A DNA stretch of 64,000 nucleotides, taken from positions 3,709,001 through 3,773,000 of the forward strand of contig NC_061152.1 of NCBI RefSeq assembly GCF_905220365.1. The letters run 5' to 3'. Within the stretch, counting starts at the first letter, position 1, and the number at the start of each line of letters is the position of its first letter. Origin of the DNA: Vanessa cardui (Eukaryota > Arthropoda > Insecta > Lepidoptera > Nymphalidae). The translations under genes were made by a program, and so were the position numbers. Shown piece after piece: positions 25,401 to 38,400 of this stretch. The notes below the pieces were generated by a model. It worked only from the letters and a program-made list of their open reading frames with translations. It was not told where the DNA came from and searched no databases.

Positions 25401-28400
25401 AGGTGGCCCATATGCTCGTCCGTCAACCTATACCCTAAAAAAACACATGTATACTATTTAATGCAGTAGTTTTAGTTTAGTTTAGTTAAATTATAAAAAC
25501 TAACGTAACCGAAATATTATGATTAAATATTATAACTATCCAGTTGTATGTGTTTTATTGTAATTTGTATGAACGTTCACAATTGCTCGAGATAGATGAA
25601 AATCTAAATTGCAATAATATTTAACGGTTCACAATATTTCGACGGTATACAATCTGACGATATAGATTGTTATCTAACGATGTTTGTAATCTTACGGTGA
25701 CATGTACATATAAGATTTTAAATTGGCATGGTTATTTTTATTATTACAGTTATTAAAAACGTTATATTTACCATGCTTTCTTTTGTTATTTGATGGAGTT
25801 CGATATTTCGATATTATCTACGAATGTCTTGTTATAACTGTGATATGTGTATATAGTTTAACTAATTTATGTATATGTTATCCGTTTCCCACACATTCGC
25901 TTGTAATACCCTTGATTGTGTGTGTGTGTGATCATAACAGTCTTGAGACTTGCCGAATCAACCTGTAGCTCACCCTCACCGCTTTTATCAGTATCGGACT
26001 ATTCGCCCAAGAGTTTTCGGTCCGAGTTCAAAGCGTATCATTCGAAGGATCATCACGCGAAGCTTTCCAAGAGTCTGACATCGAGCCCGTTCAGGTTCGA
26101 TGCGAAGTTACCGATACTGCGATGCTTCGAATTACCGAAGTTGTCCTTCGGAGAGAGAAGCGTCGAGCGCGAGAAGAATTCAATGAGTTTTCTGGAAGAT
26201 AACATCTCTAAGATACTCCTGAAGAGGAGATGTTCCACTCCATCTGTTTCGAAGTCGAATTCGTCAAACAAACGAATCAGCGAGTTGAGGGAATCCGGCG
26301 TGAAAACCGATTCGGAAAACGACGAAGCTCTCCAGTCTGAAATGATGAAAAGGAGGGAGATTCTGGAGTCGGAGGTGTTGTTCAGTTCGCCGGAGAATTT
26401 CTTGATCACGAAAACGGCTCCCTCGCTTGAGAGGTTCGCGGAATCCCTCGACGTATCCTCGTCAAGTGATGATGTTGTACCCTTTAGGTGATGAGTTGAT
26501 GATTTTTTGGGTTAATTTCAATAGATCGTACACGAATAATGTCTTAATACAAATGTGTTATATTCTGATGCCTGATACAAATGGACACACCAATGCGTCT
26601 TGGTGGATACATATGTGGCAGATATTTGTTGAAATTAGACACATGCAGGTTTCCTCACGATGTTTTCCTTTACCGCCGAGCACGAGATGAATTACAGACG
26701 CAAATTAAGCACATTAAAACTCAGTGCTGCTTGTCTGGGTTTGAGCCCGTTATCGGTTAAGATGCACGCGTTCTATCCACTGGGCCATCTAGGCTCTATT
26801 TCAACTTTGTTCGAATGTGCAACAGCTGTTTTCTCTGAGAAGAATGCTAAAATCAGAGACTGTTCTTGTTTTCGTGGTATTTTGAGAATGAACGTGCGTG
26901 ATCTGTCTATCCGTCCAAATAGATAGATAAAATGTCTCATGCGCAGCTTGACTGTTTCTTTTTATATAACGTGATATATGACGTTACTTGGTGGTAGGGC
27001 TTTGTTCAAGCCCGTCTGGGTAGGTACCACCCACTTATCAGATATTCAACCGCCAAACAACAGTACTGAGTATTGTTGTGTTCCGATTTGAAGGGTGAGT
27101 GAGCCAGTGTAACTACAGGCACAAGGGACGTAACATCTTAGTACCAAGGTTGTTGGCGCATTGACGATGTAAGGAATGATTAATGTTTCTTACAGCGTCG
27201 TTCTCTATGGATGGTTATCACTTATCAGTTGGCCCATTTGCTCGTCTGCCAACATATGTTATTAAATAATAATCAGTCCTTAGTTTCTTCTGCATCTCTG
27301 GTATCGTATCCTATTGTCAGTTCATCTCATTATGAAAAGAGTTTGAATGTGTGTGAACACACTCATGCTTAGATATTCTCTCGGATACTCCGTTATAAAA
27401 TGCCGCCTTCACTGAATCTGTCAAAAAGACATATTACCTTTTGTATTTGACATCAAACTGGTGAAGATTCTGATTTTGATTTTTTCCTCATCCTCAATTT
27501 TTAATTATTTGTGTAAAATCTATTGAAATTAACTGTTACCGATTTTATCTTCGAGTTGATGAACAAATCGTTTTGAATTTCGAACGCTTTTTTATAGAAA
27601 TTCAACGCCGTACAATCAGAAGTATTCTCTGATAAACTATGATAACTTACCTTCGAACAACTTCGAAGCATCGCAAACTGACAGGCGTGATGACAGATAC
27701 TCGGCGCAGAACGTTTATCTGGCCGGAAAAATCGTGAGGAGCGGTGAGGTGTCTGTGTTTCTGGTAGAAACTAGTTTCCGAAGATCCCTCCACATTCCCT
27801 TGCCAATAATATTCGTTTAAATTTCGAAACGCGCCTAGAATGTCTCTTATGCTCTGATTGATTAATACTCGTGAACGTCATTGGTTAAATTTTTCGTGGT
27901 TCGTGCTTGATTGGTCGTTTGTTCTCGTCGCTTGAATCGACCAATGAGGTGCGAGTGTTTTGTACCATTTGGAATTCGTTGGTTGTTTGATTAATAAATG
28001 ACAGTGTGAGCTGTCACTGCAGAGCGCGATCGTGAAATCTCAGTATGCGATATGCGATATTCGTTCTAATAATTATTTAGTATAGAAATCAATATGGCGT
28101 ATCGCAGTCGTCAAAATTCACAGGATCGTTGATTTTCGTTTTGAACTTTCAAGGCAATGTGGAGAAGCCTTAAGGCTTATTTATGTGTCACATTACATCT
28201 TAGACATCACTACGGCAGCTAGATAGCTAGCTATCCCTCTGAGGTTTAAGTTTGAGTATAGAGTGAGCTAGTGTTGTTACAGGTGGTCGATATTTAAAGT
28301 GTTGTCTATTCATTCGATAAAAAACCATCAACCATATTTTTATACGATTTTATTTTATAAAATATCAGCTCGTCCTATCTTTTCGTGGATATACTAGAGA

Positions 28401-29382
28401 TTCTGTCTCTGATTGACTTTTATTGGCAGATAGCTGATGAAATAAGGAGTAACAATTCTTGGTGATAGGGCTTTGTGCAAGCCCGTCTGACTAGGTACCA
28501 CCCACTCACCAGTTATTCTACCGCCAAATAACAATACTCAGTATTGTTGTGTTCCGGTTTGAAGGGTGAGTAAGCCAGTGTAGCTACAGGCACAAGGGAC
28601 ATTACATCTTAGTTTCCAAGGTTGGTGGCACATTGATGATGTAAGGAATATTTAATATTTCTTACAGCGTCATTGTCTATGAGTGATGGTGACCACTTAA
28701 CATCAGGTGGCCCATATGCTCGTCCGCCAACCTATAACATAAAAAAATCTTTTTAGTGTTGTATCACCATTGTCTTAGGCGGTTGTGACCTTTTACAACC
28801 AGGTGGCGTTTTTGTCACCCGCCTATTATAAATTAAACACATACATACATATACATATATATACACACACGCAAAAGTACAGAACACACTTGTACAAATC
28901 GCGATGAATATTATTGTATTGTGATAATTTAAACAACGATGACGTCAGTTCAGCTGATGACGTAGCTTAAATTATAATGTTCGCGACTTCCTGCTTAATG
29001 TCTCGGAAAGTGTTTTCGCCCCGTTAGTCTGGTGCTTTGTTTATGCAGCTCCAGATCTCAAGGTCTTAAGTTCAAACCGGAATTTAAAAAATACGAAATT
29101 TCAGTAAGTCAGACTTTGTCTGTTGAAATTGTTGTTTTATTTGCTTCCCAAACGTAACGCCATCTATAGGATTGATTCTAAACTAAAATTCTCTCGAATA
29201 CACGCAAATATCATCAAAATTGGATTTTTTTTTCGTATAATTGGGAGGGAGTGGGGTCAAAAACTAGTGTAATACTTCATCATCATCATTACATAATATA
29301 AAACAAAATCGCTTATCCTTGTCCGCTGTCTGTCTATGTATGCTTAGATTTTTTAGTTTAATATCGAATTCTCAGATACACA

Positions 29383-29434
<52 letters not shown>

Positions 29435-32400
29435 CACACACACACACTCAAGCACATACCCATTCACTAATGTATAGTATTTAAGTCTAGTAATAGTTTT
29501 GTAATACCTTTTTATTTCTTTTTTTTCTATGGTTTATTTCAATTAATCACTATAACTGTTATGGAAGAGCGTGAACTCCTGATACAGGTATTATTATACT
29601 TACTAGGAGTTCTCAGCACCCTAATGTAAATTGAATATTTATTAAGCGAAATAAACTTATTATTATTATTATTATTATCTTTAAAATTGCGCAACGGATT
29701 TTGATGCGGTTTGTTAGATGTTCGCTGAACGTAAATTGCAAGTTGAAGTGTAACTTGCTAACTAGGGTCCGTTAAAATGAACGCTGGCTCGAATCGGTGG
29801 TGAGATAGAAAGACAATAGAAAGAGATGGGAGGAAAGAAAGAGAGGGGGGGGGGTAATATTGCCGGTTTCCTACGATTTCCAGTTGACTCGAAATCGTGA
29901 ATGTAAGCCGCGATCAAAATACATGAAAATTCGTAAATAAATTTGAACCCTCAATCTTCGTACGTAAGATTCATAATCGCTTGTAATATAACTGAATTAG
30001 TTTTAAATGAAATTTCCTTAAATTACAAGTTATGCATTAATGACTAAAGAAAACTTAACGCATAACCTATCTATTGTAAGTAGGTTAGACATTACGAAAT
30101 CTTATCGAGAACTCACTTAGTAGGTAATGTATTACCGGCCTTGTAACACGCGCTCATAACGACGCGTTAAATTTATTGACATTTAAAATTACGTGAAGTG
30201 ATAATTAAAAAATATATTAAAAAGTTTGTGTTGACACCTTTGCCAAAGTTTTATAATAAAAAAAAAAATTAAAAAGTTCGTGTTGATTGATACCTTTGCC
30301 AAAGTTTTGTGAAAAAAAAAAACAATATTTACATTAAATAGTGTGCCTAATAAAGTGTTCCTTTTTTAAATTAAGCAGTTTAAGTTAATACCTTCGTGTG
30401 TAAAAAAAAAGTGCATTTGATTCTGTAAACTATTTTTAATCTTTATATTCCTATAAGACATTTAATTGTGTGTTTAGCAATGGCGTAAGGTTTGACAGTT
30501 TACATAGATAATAAATAATCAAAGGACTAAAAATAAGCGCGATATTAATCCTTACTGATAATTGCTTTTATGATTAGTTAAAAACTGTTTTTGAGTTATC
30601 AATAAGTATTTCATTGAAGGCCTTTCCGGTTGTAATTTATTATTATTTTAAATCAAATTAACACAAAATATACTTTATTCAAGTAGGCTTTTGAATCACT
30701 TTTGAATCGTCATTTAACAACTATATTAAGTGAAACTACCACCGGTTCGGAATGTAGATTCTACCTAGAAAAACCGACAAGAAAGTCTACACCTAGTTAC
30801 TCTTTTTCAGCATTTAAAATACAGTTATTTTAGTTAAATACAATTATATATGTATATAATATATCCTGCCTGGAAATCAACAAGTATTAACTCCACGCCA
30901 TTTTATCATCTATAAAATCTTGTATTGAATAATATGCTATATTTATAAATGTATTTTTTACAAATGATTTGAATTTATGAATCGGCATGGTTAAAAATGT
31001 CTGTGGTATCTTATTATAGAAGTAATAGATTGGCCAGTTTTCTTATTTGAAATAGACAATAATAGTTTAAATGATATATCTTAAAAGTGTCATCCACGGT
31101 TTTGATAGAGTTTTAGGGATCCATATGATAAGATTTCTTCAAGAATCTCATCAAAATCGATTCAGTGTTTTGGCTGTAAGCGTAAGATAGAGTTACTTTC
31201 ATCGATCTTTGTAGTCATATCTTTTTTAATTATATGCAAATCATCACTACACAGTATAAAACAAAGTGGCTTACCGTTATCTGTTCTTATGTATGCTTAG
31301 ATCTTAAAAATTACGCAACGGATTTTGATGCGGTATTTTTTAATAGATAGGGTGATTCGAGAGGAATGTTTTTGTATATAATACATGGACAATATAGTAA
31401 AGAAACACTGATAATTTGAGAAGTTACTAATGTGATGTCGTAAATAAACAAATTCTGTAGTATATTTAGTATCGGCATTGCCGTGTAAAGCTTAAGAGTT
31501 GCTAGTTATTTAATAATAATAATTTGTTTTTTTTTTTTTTTGAGAATAATACACGCTCATAAATTTAAACAAACATAGTGCAAATACAGACACAAGGGAC
31601 ATAATACCTTAGTTCCTAATGTTGGTGGCGCATTGACGATGTAAGGAACAGTTAATATTTCTTACAGCGTCATTGTCTATGGGTGATGGTGACTACTTAC
31701 CATCAGGTGGCCCATATGCTCGTCCGCCAACCTATAACATGAAAAAAATACACAATTGTATATGATAAGGTGTATATTTCTTGTGACGTCACTTTATGGT
31801 CAGTGCCAACGACTTCATAGTGACGTCATCCTATGCGCGCGCATCACAAGGATCACATAGGTTTTTTTTCATGAGACGTCAAATAGAAATGACAAGAAAC
31901 TATTTAAATCTATGCATATAATAAAATTGGAGTGTCTGTTTGTAATATTAAAATAGCCCTTTTTTACACAATGCATATGTTATACACGGTACATATACCA
32001 AAATAACATTTTTTTGTCCGTCTCACTGATGGTTTCGACTAATCTCTGGAGCGGCTGTACCGATTTTGATGGGACTTTCACTGCATTAAGAAATAACTAA
32101 GCTACAACAATAACTTCTTTTTAGATTCAAACTCCCACGAAATCGCGAGCACAGATTTTCACAAGAAATTCGAATCTCATCCCAAAAAACGAGCCTGAAA
32201 TGTCAGAATGTTATACGTGATATTGTGGTGTATCAGTGTAACTCGACTGTCAATATTTCACGAGTGAGATTCGAAAGTAAATTCATACAGAATCGCACTG
32301 CTGTTCGAGAAAGTACGTTAAAAATGTTATGTTAAAAATAAAGCAACAAATATACAAATGCGCATAAAGATAACGAACTCCGTAGTCGAGTAACGTGTAC

Positions 32401-35400
32401 ACCGGTTTTCATGGGTACGCCACTCTGAGGTCCCGGGTTCGATTCCCAGCCGAGTCGATGAAGATTATCATTACTTTTATATGTTATCTTGGGTCTAGAG
32501 TTCGTACCGTCGTTACTTCTGATTATCCACAACACAAGTGTTTTAGCTACTTACATCGGGATCAGAGTAATGTATGTGATGTTGTCCAATATATATATTT
32601 ATTTGTATATTTATTATTTAACATACTTTAACTTTATATATATCATACGATTCACTAATAACTTAGATAGATCGCGCACTACTAAGAGTTTATGTTTAAT
32701 ATATCTTCATCATTTCATTACATAGTATGAAACTAAGTGGCTTAGCGTTATATGTCCCTATGTATGCTTGGATATTTAGAATTACGCAACGGATATTGAT
32801 GCAGTTTTTTTAATAAATATATTGATTAAAGAGGACGCTTTATATGTATAATACATGCATGATATAGTAGAGAAACACTGATTATTTTAGACGTTTTAAA
32901 GTGATGTCGTAAATAAACACATTTTTGAGCTTACATTTATTTTAACTGATTTAATAATAATAATTAATATGTGACAACATCACATACATTACTCTGATCC
33001 CAATGTAAGTAGCTGAAGCACTTGTGTTATGGAAAATCAGAAGTAACGACGGTACAAACACCCAGACCCAAGACAACATAGAAAACTAATGATAAAATCT
33101 ATATCGACTCGGCCGGGAATCGAACCCTGGACCTCGGAGTGACATAGCCATGAAAACCGGTGTACACACCACTCGACCACGGAGGTCGTCAAACATTGCA
33201 AACGCTGCCTGAACCCTACGAGATAGATCAAAATAATGTATTATAGTATTGTAAAATATAGTTATGTTATTTAAATACTATTATATATGTATATAATATA
33301 ATTCCGCCTGGAAGTTATCAAGTATCAGCTCCACGTTTTTTCTATCATTTATAAAATTTTGTATTGAATTATATGTTTTATTTATCAATATATTTTGTAC
33401 AAATGATTTGAATTTATCAATCGGCAAAGTTAAAAATATCTGTGGAATCTTTGTCAGTTCGCAATAGATCAAAATAATGTATTACAGTATTAGATCTTAA
33501 TAATATCTTCAAAAAAGTTCGTGATAGTATATGTCTATCTCTTAAGGATAACCAAACAATAACTATTTAATTTGTAAGACATTCTGTTGTATATTTCGGA
33601 CGACCTCTGTGGTCGAGTCGTGTGTACATCGTCTTCATGGAATAGCCTGAGGTCCCGGGTTTGATTTCCAGCCGAGTCGATATAGATCACCATTACTTTT
33701 CTATGTTGTCTTGGGTCTGGAAGTTTGTAGCTGTCGATACTTCTGATTTTCCATAACACAAGTGCGTTAGCTACTTACATTGGGATCAGAGTGATGTATG
33801 TGATGTTGTCTCATATTTATTGTTATATTTAGTATTACTATTACACCCGTGTGAAGTCGGGGCGTGTCGTTAGTTTTATATATAAATAGACTTATCATCT
33901 ACCTGTTCACCTGCATTATTAATCATTGCTAGACAAGCGTTATCATCGTCTGATAAGGATAAATCGAAACGTACTCGTTAAAGAACGAAATTAATTTCTT
34001 AGTACTATTTAATTATGTTAACGATAAAACTGTGTGCTTTTATATTATTGTATAATGTTTGAAATTACTTTTGTTTATCTACTGTTGTCATGGCAACGGC
34101 ACGTAATCGAGAATCTTGTTAGTACTTAAATTTTATGATTAATTTTGTTGGAAATTTCAAATGGCCTTTCTATCTTTGAACTTGGAATTGACTGATTTAT
34201 AGTTAATCGCCATCATCATTGCACAGTATAAAACAAAGTCGCTTACCGCTGTCTGTCACTATGTATGCTTAGTGAAATTACGCAACGGATTTTGGTGCGG
34301 TTCTTTTAATGGATATAGTGCTTAGAGAGGAAGGTTTTTGTATATAACACATATACAATATAGTAAAGAAACACTGATAATTTTAGAAGTTTCTAATGTG
34401 ATGTCGTAAATAAACAAATTCTGTAGTATATTTAGTATGAGTATTGCACCATTGCGAAGTCGGGTCGGGTGATATGTACGTGATATACATGAAACTAATA
34501 TCAATTTATTAATAAAGAAAGTGCTATGATATAAATATGATCTATAATCATTGCATGTTAAACACCTTAAGATCGCTAGTAATAATCAAACATCAAAATC
34601 CTTTCAATCATACAACGCGACGGCACTCAAAAACGTCTTCCAATACAAGATATAATTTTGATCTTTTTAGGAGTTTGGTTCTCTTTAGCTGTATATGGAA
34701 TGCCTTTAACACTTGCCTTTCTTTCTCACGCGCGTTCGTGGAGGGAGGGGGGGACTTGTTACGTATAACAACATATGCAGGCTGTAAATTTCCCACTGCT
34801 GGGCTAAGGCCTCTCCTTTGTGGAGAAGGTTAGGAACATATTCCACCACGCTGCTTCAATTCGATTCATATGTGGCAAAATTGCGTTTAAATTAGACATA
34901 AGCAGGTTTCTTCACGATGTTTTCTGGAATGGAAAAAATAAAAACATTGGCGCCGCTACGAACGTGTTAATATAGATTTCGTCTCAAGATTGTAACGCTG
35001 TAGTTTTATCTATCTTAAATACAATACGCGAAGGTCTCTGTGCAATGCCTTTCAGGGTTTTTTGGTCAAGGTTATGTGTTTGTATGTGTTTTTTATCTGT
35101 ATTTGTTTGTTATCTGTACTGTGTGAGTTAGTCAGCGTGTCACGAATATATAAAAAGTCATGTCGATTCTAATTTAAGCACCTGTTAGCCCCCTGGTGTT
35201 GCAGATGTCAATGGGCGATGACTGCCAACGCCAAAACGCCGAAATGGACATTTATAGCGCAGGGCGATTTGCAGGTTGCAGTGCATTGCATTAGAAACAG
35301 CGTGGTGAAATATGTTCCAAACCTTCCTCTTAATGGAAGAGGTCTTAGCTCAACAGTGGAAACTTTATAGGCTGTTAATGCAATAAAAGTCTACAATATA

Positions 35401-38400
35401 TGTATATAATGAGGAGTCAGGCAGGTCAGTCGTGTGTTCGACGTCACACTCATATTGCCAGTAAGTTGGATAAATGAAACTTTTTGAAGCTTCGACGCAT
35501 ATATAAAAGCGAATTACGAATCACTGATTAATCACGAATCATACACAATTCCAGGATTCGATTCCGCGTTTGAAATCAAAACATTTTCGTTCAAAATCAA
35601 CATATAATCTTTGTTTCAAAGCGATCATTACATCTGTAAGTTGAATGCCCCAAAGTAAATAAACTGAAATGGCGGAGTTTATTTGTTCAATCGTAATTTA
35701 TTCATTCATTCACTCAATTAGATAGAAAACAGGTTGTTTTAAATCATTCGATTGAAAAGTGTACGATACTGTAGTACATTATCAACCTCAAAGGATTCAG
35801 CCAGCGTTTGCAATAAAGTAACAGCCTGGTAAATTTCCCAATGCTGGGCTAAGGTCTCCTCTACCATTAAGGAGAGGGTTTGGAACATATTCCACCTCGC
35901 CGTTCCAATGCGGGTTGGAGAAATGCACATGTGGCTGAATTTCGATGAAATTAGACACATGCAGGTTTCCTCACGGTGTTTTCCTTCATCGCCGAGCACG
36001 AGATGAATTATAAACACATATTAAGCACATATATAGTGATGCTTGCCTGGGTTTGAACAAATGTGTTTGCAATAAGCGCAAAAATGTGTTTATTCATGAT
36101 ATCACTTAAGAAACCTGCAAAAACTTAGTGTTTTTCTACTATATTGTGCATGTATTATACATATACACATTCCTCTTGAATCAATCTATCTATTGAAAGA
36201 AACACATCAAAATCTATATGTCTGTTACTGTTACTGTTTACTATGTAACTGAATTTGATGATATTCGTTATCAAGTAAGATTGAACCACGAGGATTGATA
36301 TGAGCTACTTTTTGATACTTAACACATCACGACTAATCCATAAATATGTCTAAACTACTAGTAAATACGTAGTGTATGTAACATTATCTACGAATGTCTC
36401 ATATATAATTTTATTTAAATAACATGTCTTTGTATTTTTTAAATGTTAAAAAAGAGTAACTACTGAATTTATTCTCACTAAAATCTACTTTTAGAAACGA
36501 TGTTAGCTTAATTTAATTGTAAAATGACGATTCAAAAGTGCTTGTAAAAGCCTACTTGAATAAAGTATATTTTGATTTTGGTGTTATGGTTCGAAGTAAA
36601 CGGAAATAAGTAACAAATAATGATGTTAAAATGTTATCTTTCATTGAAGTTTCAATTAATCAATTAATTATAGGTGATATCGGAAAGGACTTATGTTATT
36701 TGAAAATCAGATAAGATAGTAGAATAAATGTTATATATGTTGTACATAATTAATTTATATTAATTAATCTATATGTTTAAAAGCGAATTATAGTACGACA
36801 CGACTTAGACGTATCATAGCAAATTTAATGAAACCGATTACTGCCGATTTACACAACCAATAGGAATAGCTCCTTATCGCGCCATTCGACGCTATTTGTC
36901 GCTATAGATTCCCGCGTGAGTTCAACCCGAGACAGCGAGTGCATGTAAATCGACGCGTCAAATTGACGAATTAGGTCATGTGATATTATAGGTTATTACG
37001 TTTGTGTAAAGATCATATTGACATAAGAAATAAATATTAATAATTTGGGACAGCGTACTTAATTCGGATGTGATCAGTTTTACGAACTTTGCCGATGTTA
37101 CATCTAAGTTGTGTCGTACTATACCACTCAGCACTCAATGATTGAACATGGAATCTCAGAAACAAGAACACCTACAAATAAATTTGCCTAGTCGGTTCCT
37201 TATTGGGTGTAGACATCAAGGATTTTAGGAAACTTCTTCCATCAAACCACCCAAACTTCAAACAAAAACAAACCCCTGAGGGGGTAAAAGGTGAAATAAA
37301 ACTAGTTTAAACGGATTTTAATCGCGTATATTAATTATTTTTAACATCCCTACGATAGCACTTTACAGCGTTCGTGATCACGGGTAGACTATCCGCGATT
37401 AAAATCTGTTTAAACTAGTTTTATTTCAATGTGTAATAATCGCGAAAATTTAAGACAACATTATGGGTAAAAGGTGGTTTGGAAGTGTGTGTTTTATAGT
37501 TCGTGCGTGTAAAGCCGCAGGTTCAGCTAGTATTTGTATAGATTTTACAACTTTAATTTCGCCCCATCCTTATCATAGTTTTGCATAAAAGATTTAGTTT
37601 CGATCAACAATATTAGATACATAATAAAAATCATAGGGGTTAAATAATATACATTTTTTTAAATTGCATTTGCCATAAAATGTTTTTCGATCTCGTGAAG
37701 AATATTTGTTTATCTCCGTTACTGCAAATTTACTGAAAATTTTCTCAGAAAACATATAGTCTAATACCAACGCTGATTTTAAAACTATTAAACGAAGTTA
37801 CATGTCACCGTATGATTACAAAGTTCGTCAGATTACAATCTATTTCGTCAGATTGTTACTTCGATATAATGCAAACTACCGAATGATAATGGTGATATAC
37901 GATCAAAAAGACCGGTCAATCAGGAAGAACTTCAGGGAGAAATTGTAATCTAACAGTTTAACTACGATAGATTACAATATAGCGAAAAATAATGCGCTAA
38001 ATTTCAAACATATTTCACGGTTCACAATATTTCGACAGATTACAATCTGACGAAATAGATTGTGATCTAATGAATTTTGTAATCTTACGGTGACATATCC
38101 AATAGAATGTAACATACTGCGGCTTTGTGTAAGCCACTCATCAGTTATTCTACTGCCAAATAACAGTACTCAGTATTGTTGTGTTCCGGTTTGAAGGGTG
38201 AGTGAGCCAGTGTAACTACAGGCACATGGGACATAACATCTTAGTTCCCAAGGTTGGTGGCGCAGTGACGATGTGAGGAATAGTTAATATTTTTTACACT
38301 TACCATCAGGTGCTCCATATGCTCCTGCGCCAACCTATATCATGAAAAAAATCTCATATATACATAAATGTGAAAGTCACTCTGTCTGTCTGTCGCTCTT

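Noticed and set aside
25916..25991. Taking 25916 as the start of a separate 191-residue protein
   Set aside because: The frame opens at a TTG, not ATG, in a GT microsatellite. The acceptor at 25991 fits exon 8 in phase, so an internal exon explains it better.
26053..26409. Minus-strand 118-codon open frame
   Set aside because: It is the shadow of the 25992-26487 coding frame: Ser/Lys-rich codons on the + strand read through on the other strand. No splice or start support.
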